This document shows positions 1 to 5,690 of a stretch of DNA of 10,321 nt, one piece after another. Position numbers and translations under genes: made by a program. This DNA is from Ignavibacteriota bacterium (GTDB lineage: Bacteria > Bacteroidota > Ignavibacteria > UBA10030 > SZUA-254), in the NCBI GenBank assembly GCA_016191715.1, contig JACPVN010000305.1:1-10321 (forward strand), in the 5' to 3' direction. How positions within the stretch are numbered: the stretch's first letter is position 1; every line of letters starts with the position of its first letter. The notes below the pieces were generated by a model. The model did no database searches and was not told the origin of the DNA. It saw only the letters and a program-made list of their open reading frames with translations.

Positions 1-1229
1 AATGAGGTAGAACTAAAATTTATCCATGCATCAACATACCCCAAGCTCGAGTACGCATCAATCTTCAAGACAGAGGGTTTCGTGCTAAAGAGGGAAGAAC
101 TGGTGCGTATATGAAATGGAAAATCAGGCGACGTCGTACCTATACCGACACCACCGGAGGCGTTAATTAAAAACTGTGATGTGTCTGTTGAGGAAAAATC
201 TGATGAACTGCTGTTCCAGACAAAACTCCCCAAATAATTCGCTTTCGCATTTCTTCCCGCTGCAAAAGAATAATCACCTGCTGCAACGTTTCCGGTTCCG
301 CCTGCAACTGTAGCATACGCTCCTAATGCAGAATTCGAATCTGCACTAGTTGAACCTCCTCCGCCAAGCACAGAAGAGTAATCTCCACGTGCTTTATTAA
401 ATTGACCTCCGCCGATTGTTGAATTTGTTCCGCTTGCAACATTTTCCCCGCCACCTCCAATAAATGCTTCATTTGTAGTTGCAGAGTTACCTCTGCCGCC
501 ACTCACTGTCGCACCTCCGCCACTTGCTTCATTATTATACCCACCTGTTGCTGCGGAGTTGTCACCACTTGCAATATTATTTTGCCCGCCGCCAACAAAT
601 GATTCTGTACCGCTTGCTGTGTTAGTCCATCCACCGCCGACCGTAGAAAAATTTCCCGTTGCAATATTTCCTTGACCACCGGCAATTGTTGATGTAGATA
701 AATTTGTGAGATTGTCTCTCCCGCCGCCAATAAAATTATAATTACCAAGAGCAGAATTTGAATCCACAATTGAACCCCCGCCACCAACGACAACAGAATT
801 TGCTCCTCTTGCCCTGTTATATTTTCCCCCCGCAATAGAATTACTTCCTGTTGCTTCGCTATTCGGACCTAACAAAAACAATGAGTTCATCGCATAAGGA
901 GCGTCAGTCAGCCGTATTCTTGGTGTAAGGGTAGATGCGCCAACCTGCGTTTCCATCCAGAGTTGTTGGTTAAAACTTACTGTCGAAACATCAAGATTCA
1001 CTGAGTACGCGCCCTTATTTACCGGAACACCCGGAATGGTTTGCGTGAACATCAATGTCCCCGCTGTTGTATCCGTGTACAAATTGAATGTCATATTGAA
1101 AATACCATTCAACGGTACACCCATTGTGTCGGTGAGAAATCCCTGCTGATTCAACTTTGTAGGCAACTGTGCCTGCATGGCAGAAAGTATGAGAAAAAGT
1201 AAAAAAGCAAAAATGAACAAATGTTTCAT
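1..1229 (-). CDS. Secreted repeat-rich surface protein with YadA-head-like GGG repeats (3' end outside window)
   Basis: Reading the minus strand from the ATG at 1229 gives at least 409 codons without a stop, running off the left edge. Residues 1-20 form a signal peptide with a hydrophobic core ending ...AMQA. Residues about 22-117 form a beta-rich N-terminal domain (QQGFLTDTMGVPLNG, LTPRIRLTDAPYAMNS) of the kind seen before such repeats. Residues about 122-330 are glycine-rich repeats such as TVGGGWTNTASGTE and FVGGGQNNIASGDN, with an exact 15-residue period from 170 to 290, resembling trimeric YadA-type head or fibre repeats. Residues about 336-368 contain FVWNSSSSDF and SGGVGIGTTSP, a motif I recall following such repeats in large secreted proteins. 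AGGAG lies 8 bases before the ATG. The protein is inferred to be extracellular or surface-attached; ligand and anchoring are unknown because the C-terminus is missing. Two operator-like inverted repeats precede it. Confidence 0.85.
   Translation of the reverse strand, partial: MKHLFIFAFLLFLILSAMQAQLPTKLNQQGFLTDTMGVPLNGIFNMTFNLYTDTTAGTLMFTQTIPGVPVNKGAYSVNLDVSTVSFNQQLWMETQVGASTLTPRIRLTDAPYAMNSLFLLGPNSEATGSNSIAGGKYNRARGANSVVVGGGGSIVDSNSALGNYNFIGGGRDNLTNLSTSTIAGGQGNIATGNFSTVGGGWTNTASGTESFVGGGQNNIASGDNSAATGGYNNEASGGGATVSGGRGNSATTNEAFIGGGGENVASGTNSTIGGGQFNKARGDYSSVLGGGGSTSADSNSALGAYATVAGGTGNVAAGDYSFAAGRNAKANYLGSFVWNSSSSDFSSTDTSQFLINASGGVGIGTTSPDFPFHIRTSSSLFSTKPSVLKIDAYSSLGYVDAWINFSSTS
255..870 (-). 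repeat. 45-bp (15-residue) degenerate coding repeat array
   Basis: Inside the surface-protein gene, the GG of each repeat unit falls at residues 170, 185, 200, 215, 230, 245, 260, 275 and 290, an exact 15-residue (45-bp) period. Two further units end at 135 and 150. The register is broken twice by a similar longer block: RGANSVVVGGGGSIVDSNSA begins at residue 141 and RGDYSSVLGGGGSTSADSNS begins at 281. DNA identity between units is low, so this is an old protein repeat rather than a recent tandem duplication. Confidence 0.8.
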
Positions 1230-1237
1230 AATAGTAA

Positions 1238-1242
1238 CTCCT
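1238..1242 (-). promoter_or_regulatory. Shine-Dalgarno of the surface-protein gene
   Basis: On the minus strand AGGAG is followed by 8 bases and then the ATG at 1229. It is the only convincing ribosome binding site in the window. It fixes the start, which also places the signal peptide exactly at the N-terminus. Confidence 0.7.
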
Positions 1243-1294
1243 ATGAGTTAAAGATAGTGGTTAATAGTTCAGTAAAATTGTATTAATGACGGTG

Positions 1295-1326
1295 TAAAGA
1301 TAGGAACAACTCAACAACAAATCAAT
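1295..1326 (-). promoter_or_regulatory. Putative promoter of the surface-protein gene (ATTG-N20-TATCTTTA)
   Basis: Read on the minus strand, ATTG (1326-1323) is followed by 20 bases and TATCTTTA (1302-1295). This resembles the Bacteroidota -33/-7 pattern with a TAnnTTTG -7 element. It would start a transcript roughly 55-60 bases before the ATG at 1229. The -33 side overlaps the operator-like repeat at 1324-1343. The same spacing recurs before the response regulator gene, which raises confidence above that of an isolated match. Confidence 0.5.
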
Positions 1327-1343
1327 AGAACATTGGTTCTATT
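1324..1343. promoter_or_regulatory. Operator-like inverted repeat, site 1 (AATAGAAC-ATTG-GTTCTATT)
   Basis: Perfect 8-bp arms AATAGAAC (1324-1331) and GTTCTATT (1336-1343) are separated by 4 bases. The site overlaps the -33 region of the surface-gene promoter. The same two arms with a 4-base spacer occur at 2202-2221, at the identical distance from a TATCTT element. NarL/LuxR-type regulators bind such short spaced inverted repeats as dimers, so the adjacent regulator is the natural candidate. Binding itself is inferred. Confidence 0.7.
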
Positions 1344-1349
1344 TTTAAA

Positions 1350-1369
1350 AATAGAACATTCGGGCTATT
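1350..1369. promoter_or_regulatory. Operator-like inverted repeat, site 2, imperfect (AATAGAAC-ATTC-GGGCTATT)
   Basis: The left arm AATAGAAC (1350-1357) is exact. The right arm GGGCTATT (1362-1369) matches GTTCTATT at 6 of 8 positions, again with a 4-base spacer. It lies 26 bp from site 1, further from the surface gene, with TTTAAA between the two. The facing arms of sites 1 and 2 form a longer perfect palindrome, 1336-1357. It is probably a second, weaker regulator site. Confidence 0.5.
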
Positions 1370-1417
1370 TGTAGTAGTGTTTCGTGAATAGTGATTCGGA
1401 GAAGATGGCAACCCCAG

Positions 1418-1504
1418 ATTACCGATTCACCCATTCACTTATAGACAATTCACCAATTAACGAATTAACGAATCTCCAATCACGAATGAACTAATCACAA
1501 ATCA
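1418..1504. repeat. Degenerate short-word repeat tract (AATTCACC / AATTAACG / AATCACG)
   Basis: The stretch after the response regulator consists of consecutive 7-9-base words variable around AAT-CACC or AAT-AACG, including two adjacent exact copies of AATTAACG. It ends at the regulator stop codon. It looks like a simple expanded or decayed intergenic repeat. I see no coding signal and no strong hairpin. The rest of 1370-1417 holds nothing I can identify. Confidence 0.4.
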
Positions 1505-2143
1505 CGCAGGAAGGAGATTCTCCTTCAACGCCTTCGCCACCGCCTGAGATTTGGAATGGACGTGAAGTTTATCGTAGATATTTCGGGTGTGAGCGCGCAC
1601 GGTGTAATTGCTGAGGAAGAGTTTATCGGCAATTGTTTTGTAATCATCTCCCTGCACAAGATGTTCAAGCACTTTTAATTCACGTTTGGTCAGTGAGTAA
1701 CTGACATTCTTCGTCGGTAAATTATCCTTGAACATCTGAAGAACTTTACTTGCAATATGAGGTGAGATGGGAGTTCCTCCGTTGAACGCGTCTTCCACTG
1801 CTTCCACTAACTTTTCTGCGTTTACATTTTTGGAAACATATCCGCTCGCGCCGGCACAGATTGCCTGAAACACTTTCTCATCATCATCATACACTGTGAG
1901 CATGATGATTTGAACATAGGGATACTCTCGTTTCAAGCGGGAAGCGGCTTCTATTCCGGAAATTCCGGGAAGACCGATGTCCATTAGGACAACATCGGGA
2001 GTAACATCTGGGAAATCCTCTAATAACGGTTCTGCCTGTTCGTACTCACCTACCACCTGAAATTTTCGGGAGTTTGTGAGCATCATGGATGTTCCTAACC
2101 GGTAATCGGGATTATCTTCAACGATAGCAACGGAGATAGACAT
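1502..2143 (-). CDS. NarL/LuxR-family response regulator
   Basis: A 213-residue protein starting MSISVAIVEDNPDYR. The receiver domain occupies about 1-120, with acidic pocket E9/D10, phospho-acceptor D55 in VVLMDIGLPG, T83 in IIMLTVYDD and K105 in GYVSKNV. The LuxR-type helix-turn-helix lies at about 149-210 (LTKRELKVLEHLVQG, SNYTVRAHTRNIYDKL). All phosphorylation residues are present. I chose ATG 2143 because it begins at the first receiver beta strand. An in-frame TTG at 2203 would add 20 unrelated residues and overlap the operator palindrome. The gene lies 78 bases downstream of the histidine kinase in the same direction and is almost certainly its partner, with phosphotransfer expected from the kinase HisKA_3 histidine. 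It probably controls its own promoter and the surface-protein gene. Confidence 0.93.
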   Translation of the reverse strand: MSISVAIVEDNPDYRLGTSMMLTNSRKFQVVGEYEQAEPLLEDFPDVTPDVVLMDIGLPGISGIEAASRLKREYPYVQIIMLTVYDDDEKVFQAICAGASGYVSKNVNAEKLVEAVEDAFNGGTPISPHIASKVLQMFKDNLPTKNVSYSLTKRELKVLEHLVQGDDYKTIADKLFLSNYTVRAHTRNIYDKLHVHSKSQAVAKALKENLLPA

Positions 2144-2172
2144 ATAATTTTGTGCGTGTGGAAATTGATTCG

Positions 2173-2204
2173 GTAAGATATTTCTTCCTTGTTTGGGAAA
2201 CAAT
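2173..2204 (-). promoter_or_regulatory. Putative promoter of the response regulator gene (ATTG-N20-TATCTTAC)
   Basis: On the minus strand ATTG (2204-2201) is followed by exactly 20 bases and TATCTTAC (2180-2173). The transcript would start about 20-25 bases before ATG 2143. Spacing and overlap with the palindrome are the same as for the surface-protein promoter. The last two bases of the -7 element depart from the TAnnTTTG consensus. Confidence 0.45.
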
Positions 2205-2221
2205 AGAACATATGTTCTATT
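2202..2221. promoter_or_regulatory. Operator-like perfect palindrome between kinase and regulator genes
   Basis: AATAGAAC-ATAT-GTTCTATT is a perfect 20-bp palindrome. It abuts the kinase stop codon (2222-2224) and precedes the regulator start by 58 bases. Both 8-bp arms are identical to those of site 1 upstream of the surface gene. It lies 22 bp from the end of a TATCTT element, exactly as there. It suggests autoregulation of the regulator gene. AT-rich arms and the absence of a T tract make a terminator role unlikely. Confidence 0.7.
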
Positions 2222-5200
2222 TTATACTCTCGCCGTTATTATTATTGTTGTCCCCATTCCTTTTTCAGAAACAATATCAAACGAACCGTTCAGTTTTTTT
2301 GCTCTCATGAGCATATTTGCAAGACCTTTCCCTCTGAATGATTGTTTCGGGTCGAACCCGGCGCCATTATCATTTATTCGTATGGTAATCAGTCCGACTT
2401 CATACGTTGCCTGAATTGTAATCTGAGAACAGCACGCATGCTTAATCGTATTATTCACCCCCTCTTTGATCATCAACCAAAATTCTTTTCGTACTTCGGA
2501 TGATAAGAAGACTGTCCCAATCTCTTCCTTCGGAGGTATCTCATACACCAACTCGATATTTTTTGCCTGACAAGTGAATTGAATTAAGTCCCGGAACTTG
2601 AGAAGCAACGTATGAAGTTTATCCGGCTTCGGGTCAATCGTCCAGATGATTTCGCGGATGGAATTGACCGACTCTCTTGAAAGCGAAATGATGCGTTCGT
2701 GCAAATTCGATTTTGTTTGTTCATCGAGCGATTCTGATTTTTGAAGTAACTCTCCGAACATCGCAATGCTACTGAGGTTCGTTGCAAGTTCATCATGCAA
2801 ATCGGACGCAAGACGGACTCGTAGGTGTTCTATTTTATGTATTTGCCCGAGACGGTAACGGTACATCAGATACAGTATCGAAACAACGAAAAGAATGACA
2901 AGAAGAATGAACCACCACGTTTGCCAAAACGGCGGATTGATGATGACAGTAACAGATGCGCCGCGTTCATTCCACACGCCATCGTTGTTGGAACCCCGTA
3001 CACGAAAGATATACGTTCCTGCATCGAGATTTGTATAGGTAACAAATCTTCGCGACCCTGCTTCAATCCAAAACCGGTCGAATCCCTCCATCAGGTATTG
3101 AAATTGATTTCTGATTGGATTGGTAAAATCAAGCGCGGCAAATTCGAACGAGAAAAAATAATCTGTGTGTAATAACTCAACCGATGCTTCCGCTCGCGGA
3201 ATCCAATGTTCCTCCTGTTTATCAAGACGACGAAAAGAAGTGATAACAACAGATGGAATATGTTGATTGTCTTGTATTCTGTTCGGAAAAAATCTGTTAA
3301 ACCCGTTCGGACCGCCAAAGAACAACTCACCCGATGATGAACGATAATACGCGTTTGCATTGAACTCGTATCCCTGCAATCCATCGTAAATATCAAAATT
3401 TCTGAAGCGCTTTCTCAGCATTTGCCGCTCTTCCCGCAAGTTTAAATTTGCAATTATGAATCTCGAAATTCCCCGATTTGTACTCAGCCAAAGGTTGCCG
3501 TCATCATCGGGAAGAATTCCATAAATGAAATCGTTCGGTAATCCATCCGCTTCCGTGTAATGGTTGAATTGCTGAGTTACGGGGTCAAAGCGATTCAGCC
3601 CGGCACCGGTTCCAATCCAAAGAATTCCCTGCCCGTCCGGCAGGCGGGCGTCCGCACCTTCATACACACTCGTAACAATATTATTGCTGAGCCCGGTTGA
3701 ATCTGTTGGATTGTGCTGAAAGCGGATAAACGTTCCGTTCGTTCGATTCATTTTATTCAATCCGCCGCCAATCGTTCCAATCCAGAACGAACCCGATGTA
3801 TCTTCATAAATAAATCCGATAACATCATTGCTGATGCTTGTAGTATCTGCCGGATTATTTCGGTAGGTTACAAATTTCAGTTCTTCCTTTTTGATGTCGC
3901 CATCAACCGGCAACATTTTTATTAATCCGCCGCCATCCGTACCGAACCACATCGTTCCGGATTTATCTTCGTAACTGACAATCGTCTGATTTGAACTCAA
4001 CCCGTTTGCATTTGATGTATCTTCCTGAATCCGAAGAAATGTTTTGTTTTGTTCATTAAACAGATTCAAACCGCCGCCGCGAGTGCCAACCCAGATATTT
4101 CCTTTTCTATCCTGACACATGGTTACTGCCACATCAAAACTTAAACTCCCGGAATTCTTACCATCGTACTTGTACATCGTTTCAAGGGAACCATCAGGAG
4201 AAAAAACACTCACGCCCCCTTCCGTTCCGACCCAGAGATTTTTCTTCGCGTCTTCAAGAAAACACCAGACAGAATTATGACTCAAACTGTTCGGATTGTT
4301 CGGGTCACGCAGAACATGTCCGAACCGTTCGCTCCGGCGATTGTATTTATTCACTCCTCCGTTCAACACACCCAGCCACATCACGCCCGATTTATCTTCA
4401 AACACCGAAAGTATTTGGTGAGCGCTTAGCGCGCCGGGTTTATCCGGTGTGTGTCCGACAAAAATGAATTTCTCTTTCTTCGTATCGAAGATATTCAACC
4501 CTTGGTCTGTCCCAATCCACAACATTCCCTGCCCGTCCGGTCGAAGACTCGACTCGTTGAGCAGGCGGGTGTTCTTATCTCTGCACATTGACCAGACACG
4601 ATTACCGCGTAACGAATTCTTTTCTTCGTCAGCATGTGCAAACCGAACACTCGAACCTGATGAAGGATAGAACTTCACGAGTCCTCCCGCTGTCATCCCG
4701 AGCCACAACATTCGTTCTGATTCCGTTTTCTCTTCAATTATAGAGTACACTAAAATATCTCCAGGTTGTTGCGAATCTATCGGATAATGCGTGAACGATG
4801 TTCGCTCCTTGCTCAACCCGTATAATCCTTTTGATGTTCCCAGCCATAACACCTCATCATCGTCTTCATAAATTGCCATCACGGAATACTCGGTTGACTT
4901 AAACGATTCCAGGTTAAACGAGGTGATGAAGTTCGTTTGAATATCAAGTTTGTGCAAACCACCGTTTTTCGTTCCAATCCACAAATATCCTTTTTTGTCC
5001 TGATGAATCGCCATGATGTCGCCTGATAACAGACATGATTTTTTTGTCTCGTTAGGAAGAAATCGGGTAAATGTTTGAGTTGCTCTATTATATTTGTTCA
5101 ATCCGTTCAGCGTCCCGAACCACAAATTACCGGAACGGTCTTCGGAGATTCGTCTAACGAAGTTATCGGAGATCGAAGACGAGTCGGCGGGATGTGTTTT

Positions 5201-5410
5201 GAAAACCGTGAATGTAAATCCGTCATACCTGTTCAAACCGTCCTGCGTCCCGAACCAGAGGAATCCTTCGCTCTCCTGAAAAATATTCAGCACAGTATTC
5301 TGAGATAATCCATCCTCAACCGTCAAATGCTCGAACCGGATATTTTCCGGTTGAGCAAATGTTAAGTCAATACAGAAACAGCAAAGAGCGAATATTCCGA
5401 AGATTTTCAT
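2222..5410 (-). CDS. Two-propeller Reg_prop/Y_Y_Y sensor histidine kinase (HisKA_3 type)
   Basis: A 1062-residue membrane sensor kinase. Residues 1-19 are a signal peptide (ending TFA-Q). About 14 Reg_prop blades follow (LWFGTQDGLNRYDG, LWIGTDQGLNIFD, FWIGTIGGGLNKMN), enough for two seven-bladed propellers. A Y_Y_Y domain lies near 760-822 and one transmembrane helix at about 828-850. The cytoplasmic part has HisKA_3 with H872 in SDLHDELATNL and a HATPase_c domain with N box EGVNNTIKHA (about 986), G1 DNGAGFD (about 1014-1020) and GKGLANM. All catalytic motifs are present. The sensor side resembles Bacteroides hybrid two-component sensors, but the output is a separate NarL-type regulator encoded just downstream. 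The ligand is unknown; glycans are typical of that sensor class but not shown here. Two palindromic elements are inserted in frame (about residues 281-295 and 588-595). Confidence 0.93.
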   Translation of the reverse strand: MKIFGIFALCCFCIDLTFAQPENIRFEHLTVEDGLSQNTVLNIFQESEGFLWFGTQDGLNRYDGFTFTVFKTHPADSSSISDNFVRRISEDRSGNLWFGTLNGLNKYNRATQTFTRFLPNETKKSCLLSGDIMAIHQDKKGYLWIGTKNGGLHKLDIQTNFITSFNLESFKSTEYSVMAIYEDDDEVLWLGTSKGLYGLSKERTSFTHYPIDSQQPGDILVYSIIEEKTESERMLWLGMTAGGLVKFYPSSGSSVRFAHADEEKNSLRGNRVWSMCRDKNTRLLNESSLRPDGQGMLWIGTDQGLNIFDTKKEKFIFVGHTPDKPGALSAHQILSVFEDKSGVMWLGVLNGGVNKYNRRSERFGHVLRDPNNPNSLSHNSVWCFLEDAKKNLWVGTEGGVSVFSPDGSLETMYKYDGKNSGSLSFDVAVTMCQDRKGNIWVGTRGGGLNLFNEQNKTFLRIQEDTSNANGLSSNQTIVSYEDKSGTMWFGTDGGGLIKMLPVDGDIKKEELKFVTYRNNPADTTSISNDVIGFIYEDTSGSFWIGTIGGGLNKMNRTNGTFIRFQHNPTDSTGLSNNIVTSVYEGADARLPDGQGILWIGTGAGLNRFDPVTQQFNHYTEADGLPNDFIYGILPDDDGNLWLSTNRGISRFIIANLNLREERQMLRKRFRNFDIYDGLQGYEFNANAYYRSSSGELFFGGPNGFNRFFPNRIQDNQHIPSVVITSFRRLDKQEEHWIPRAEASVELLHTDYFFSFEFAALDFTNPIRNQFQYLMEGFDRFWIEAGSRRFVTYTNLDAGTYIFRVRGSNNDGVWNERGASVTVIINPPFWQTWWFILLVILFVVSILYLMYRYRLGQIHKIEHLRVRLASDLHDELATNLSSIAMFGELLQKSESLDEQTKSNLHERIISLSRESVNSIREIIWTIDPKPDKLHTLLLKFRDLIQFTCQAKNIELVYEIPPKEEIGTVFLSSEVRKEFWLMIKEGVNNTIKHACCSQITIQATYEVGLITIRINDNGAGFDPKQSFRGKGLANMLMRAKKLNGSFDIVSEKGMGTTIIITARV
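3627..3648. repeat. Palindromic GC-rich element inserted in the kinase gene, copy A
   Basis: CCCTGCCCGTCCGG followed directly by CAGGCGGG, with CCTGCC/GGCAGG arms. On the coding strand it encodes ARLPDGQG just before the LWIGT core of a propeller blade, a place where other blades have only one or two residues. It keeps the frame. Confidence 0.65.
4527..4569. repeat. Palindromic GC-rich element inserted in the kinase gene, copy B (with 21-bp insert)
   Basis: The same two blocks as copy A, CCCTGCCCGTCCGG (4527-4540) and CAGGCGGG (4562-4569), are separated by a 21-bp insert. It encodes TRLLNESSLRPDGQG immediately before another LWIGT blade core, in the same orientation and reading frame as copy A. 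Confidence 0.65.
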
Positions 5411-5414
5411 GGGA

Positions 5415-5446
5415 CAAAGGTAAGCATGTTTTCAACAATAGACAAT
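5415..5446 (-). promoter_or_regulatory. Putative histidine kinase promoter, possibly leaderless
   Basis: On the minus strand ATTG (5446-5443) is followed by 20 bases and TACCTTTG (5422-5415), an exact TAnnTTTG match. It ends only 4 bases before the ATG at 5410, so transcription from it would begin at or next to the start codon. No Shine-Dalgarno sequence is present. No operator-type inverted repeat is seen here. Confidence 0.4.
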
Positions 5447-5536
5447 TGATAATTTCACATGTTACACTTTGGTCATTCAAGAAAATTCCTCTATACTTAC
5501 ACATTCTATGTGGTGGAAGTCCAAAAAGTCTTGAAA

Positions 5537-5606
5537 CGTCATGCTGAGCGAAGTCGAAGCATTCGTTTTAACATGCATTCACCCTTCGACTTCGCTCAGG
5601 GTGACG
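5537..5606. repeat. Dispersed-type inverted repeat hairpin (CTGAGCGAAGTCGAAG)
   Basis: CTGAGCGAAGTCGAAG (5544-5559) pairs perfectly with CTTCGACTTCGCTCAG (5584-5599) across a 24-base loop. The pairing extends outward to CGTCA/TGACG with two mismatches. It lies between the divergent kinase and symporter genes. I recall this word as an intergenic repeat in several bacterial genomes. Seven Ts follow on the plus strand (5612-5618), but no gene ends before it there. Apart from this element, 5447-5690 holds no gene or clear regulatory site that I can support. Confidence 0.65.
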
Positions 5607-5690
5607 ACGACTTTTTTTGAGGACAACCACGAATGAATCCGTCAGGACAAAAGTCATTACGGTACAATCAAATCGTATTTACAAAAGCAA

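Noticed and set aside
503..835. A 110-residue minus-strand open frame rich in LLA/II and Q
   Set aside because: It is out of frame with the continuous surface-protein reading from 1229. It stays open only because the 45-bp repeats preserve the alternative frame.
255..870. Regular repeats suggestive of a CRISPR array
   Set aside because: The period is 45 bp with degenerate units and no conserved repeat/unique spacer alternation. It is a coding glycine-rich protein repeat.
2144..2203. Longer response regulator starting at TTG 2203
   Set aside because: The extra 20 residues lie outside the receiver fold, and this start would overlap the palindrome and lie upstream of the inferred transcription start. 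ATG 2143 fits better.
2202..2221. Palindrome as an intrinsic terminator of the kinase gene
   Set aside because: The stem is AT-rich, has no T tract after it in the minus direction, and is matched by a promoter-proximal copy at 1324-1343 where no gene ends.
2827..2834. GTTCTATT half-site inside the kinase gene
   Set aside because: It is a single arm with no partner at the right spacing, within conserved coding sequence. Chance is sufficient.
5584..5618. Hairpin plus T7 as a plus-strand terminator
   Set aside because: No plus-strand gene ends upstream of it in the window, and the arm sequence looks like a dispersed repeat.
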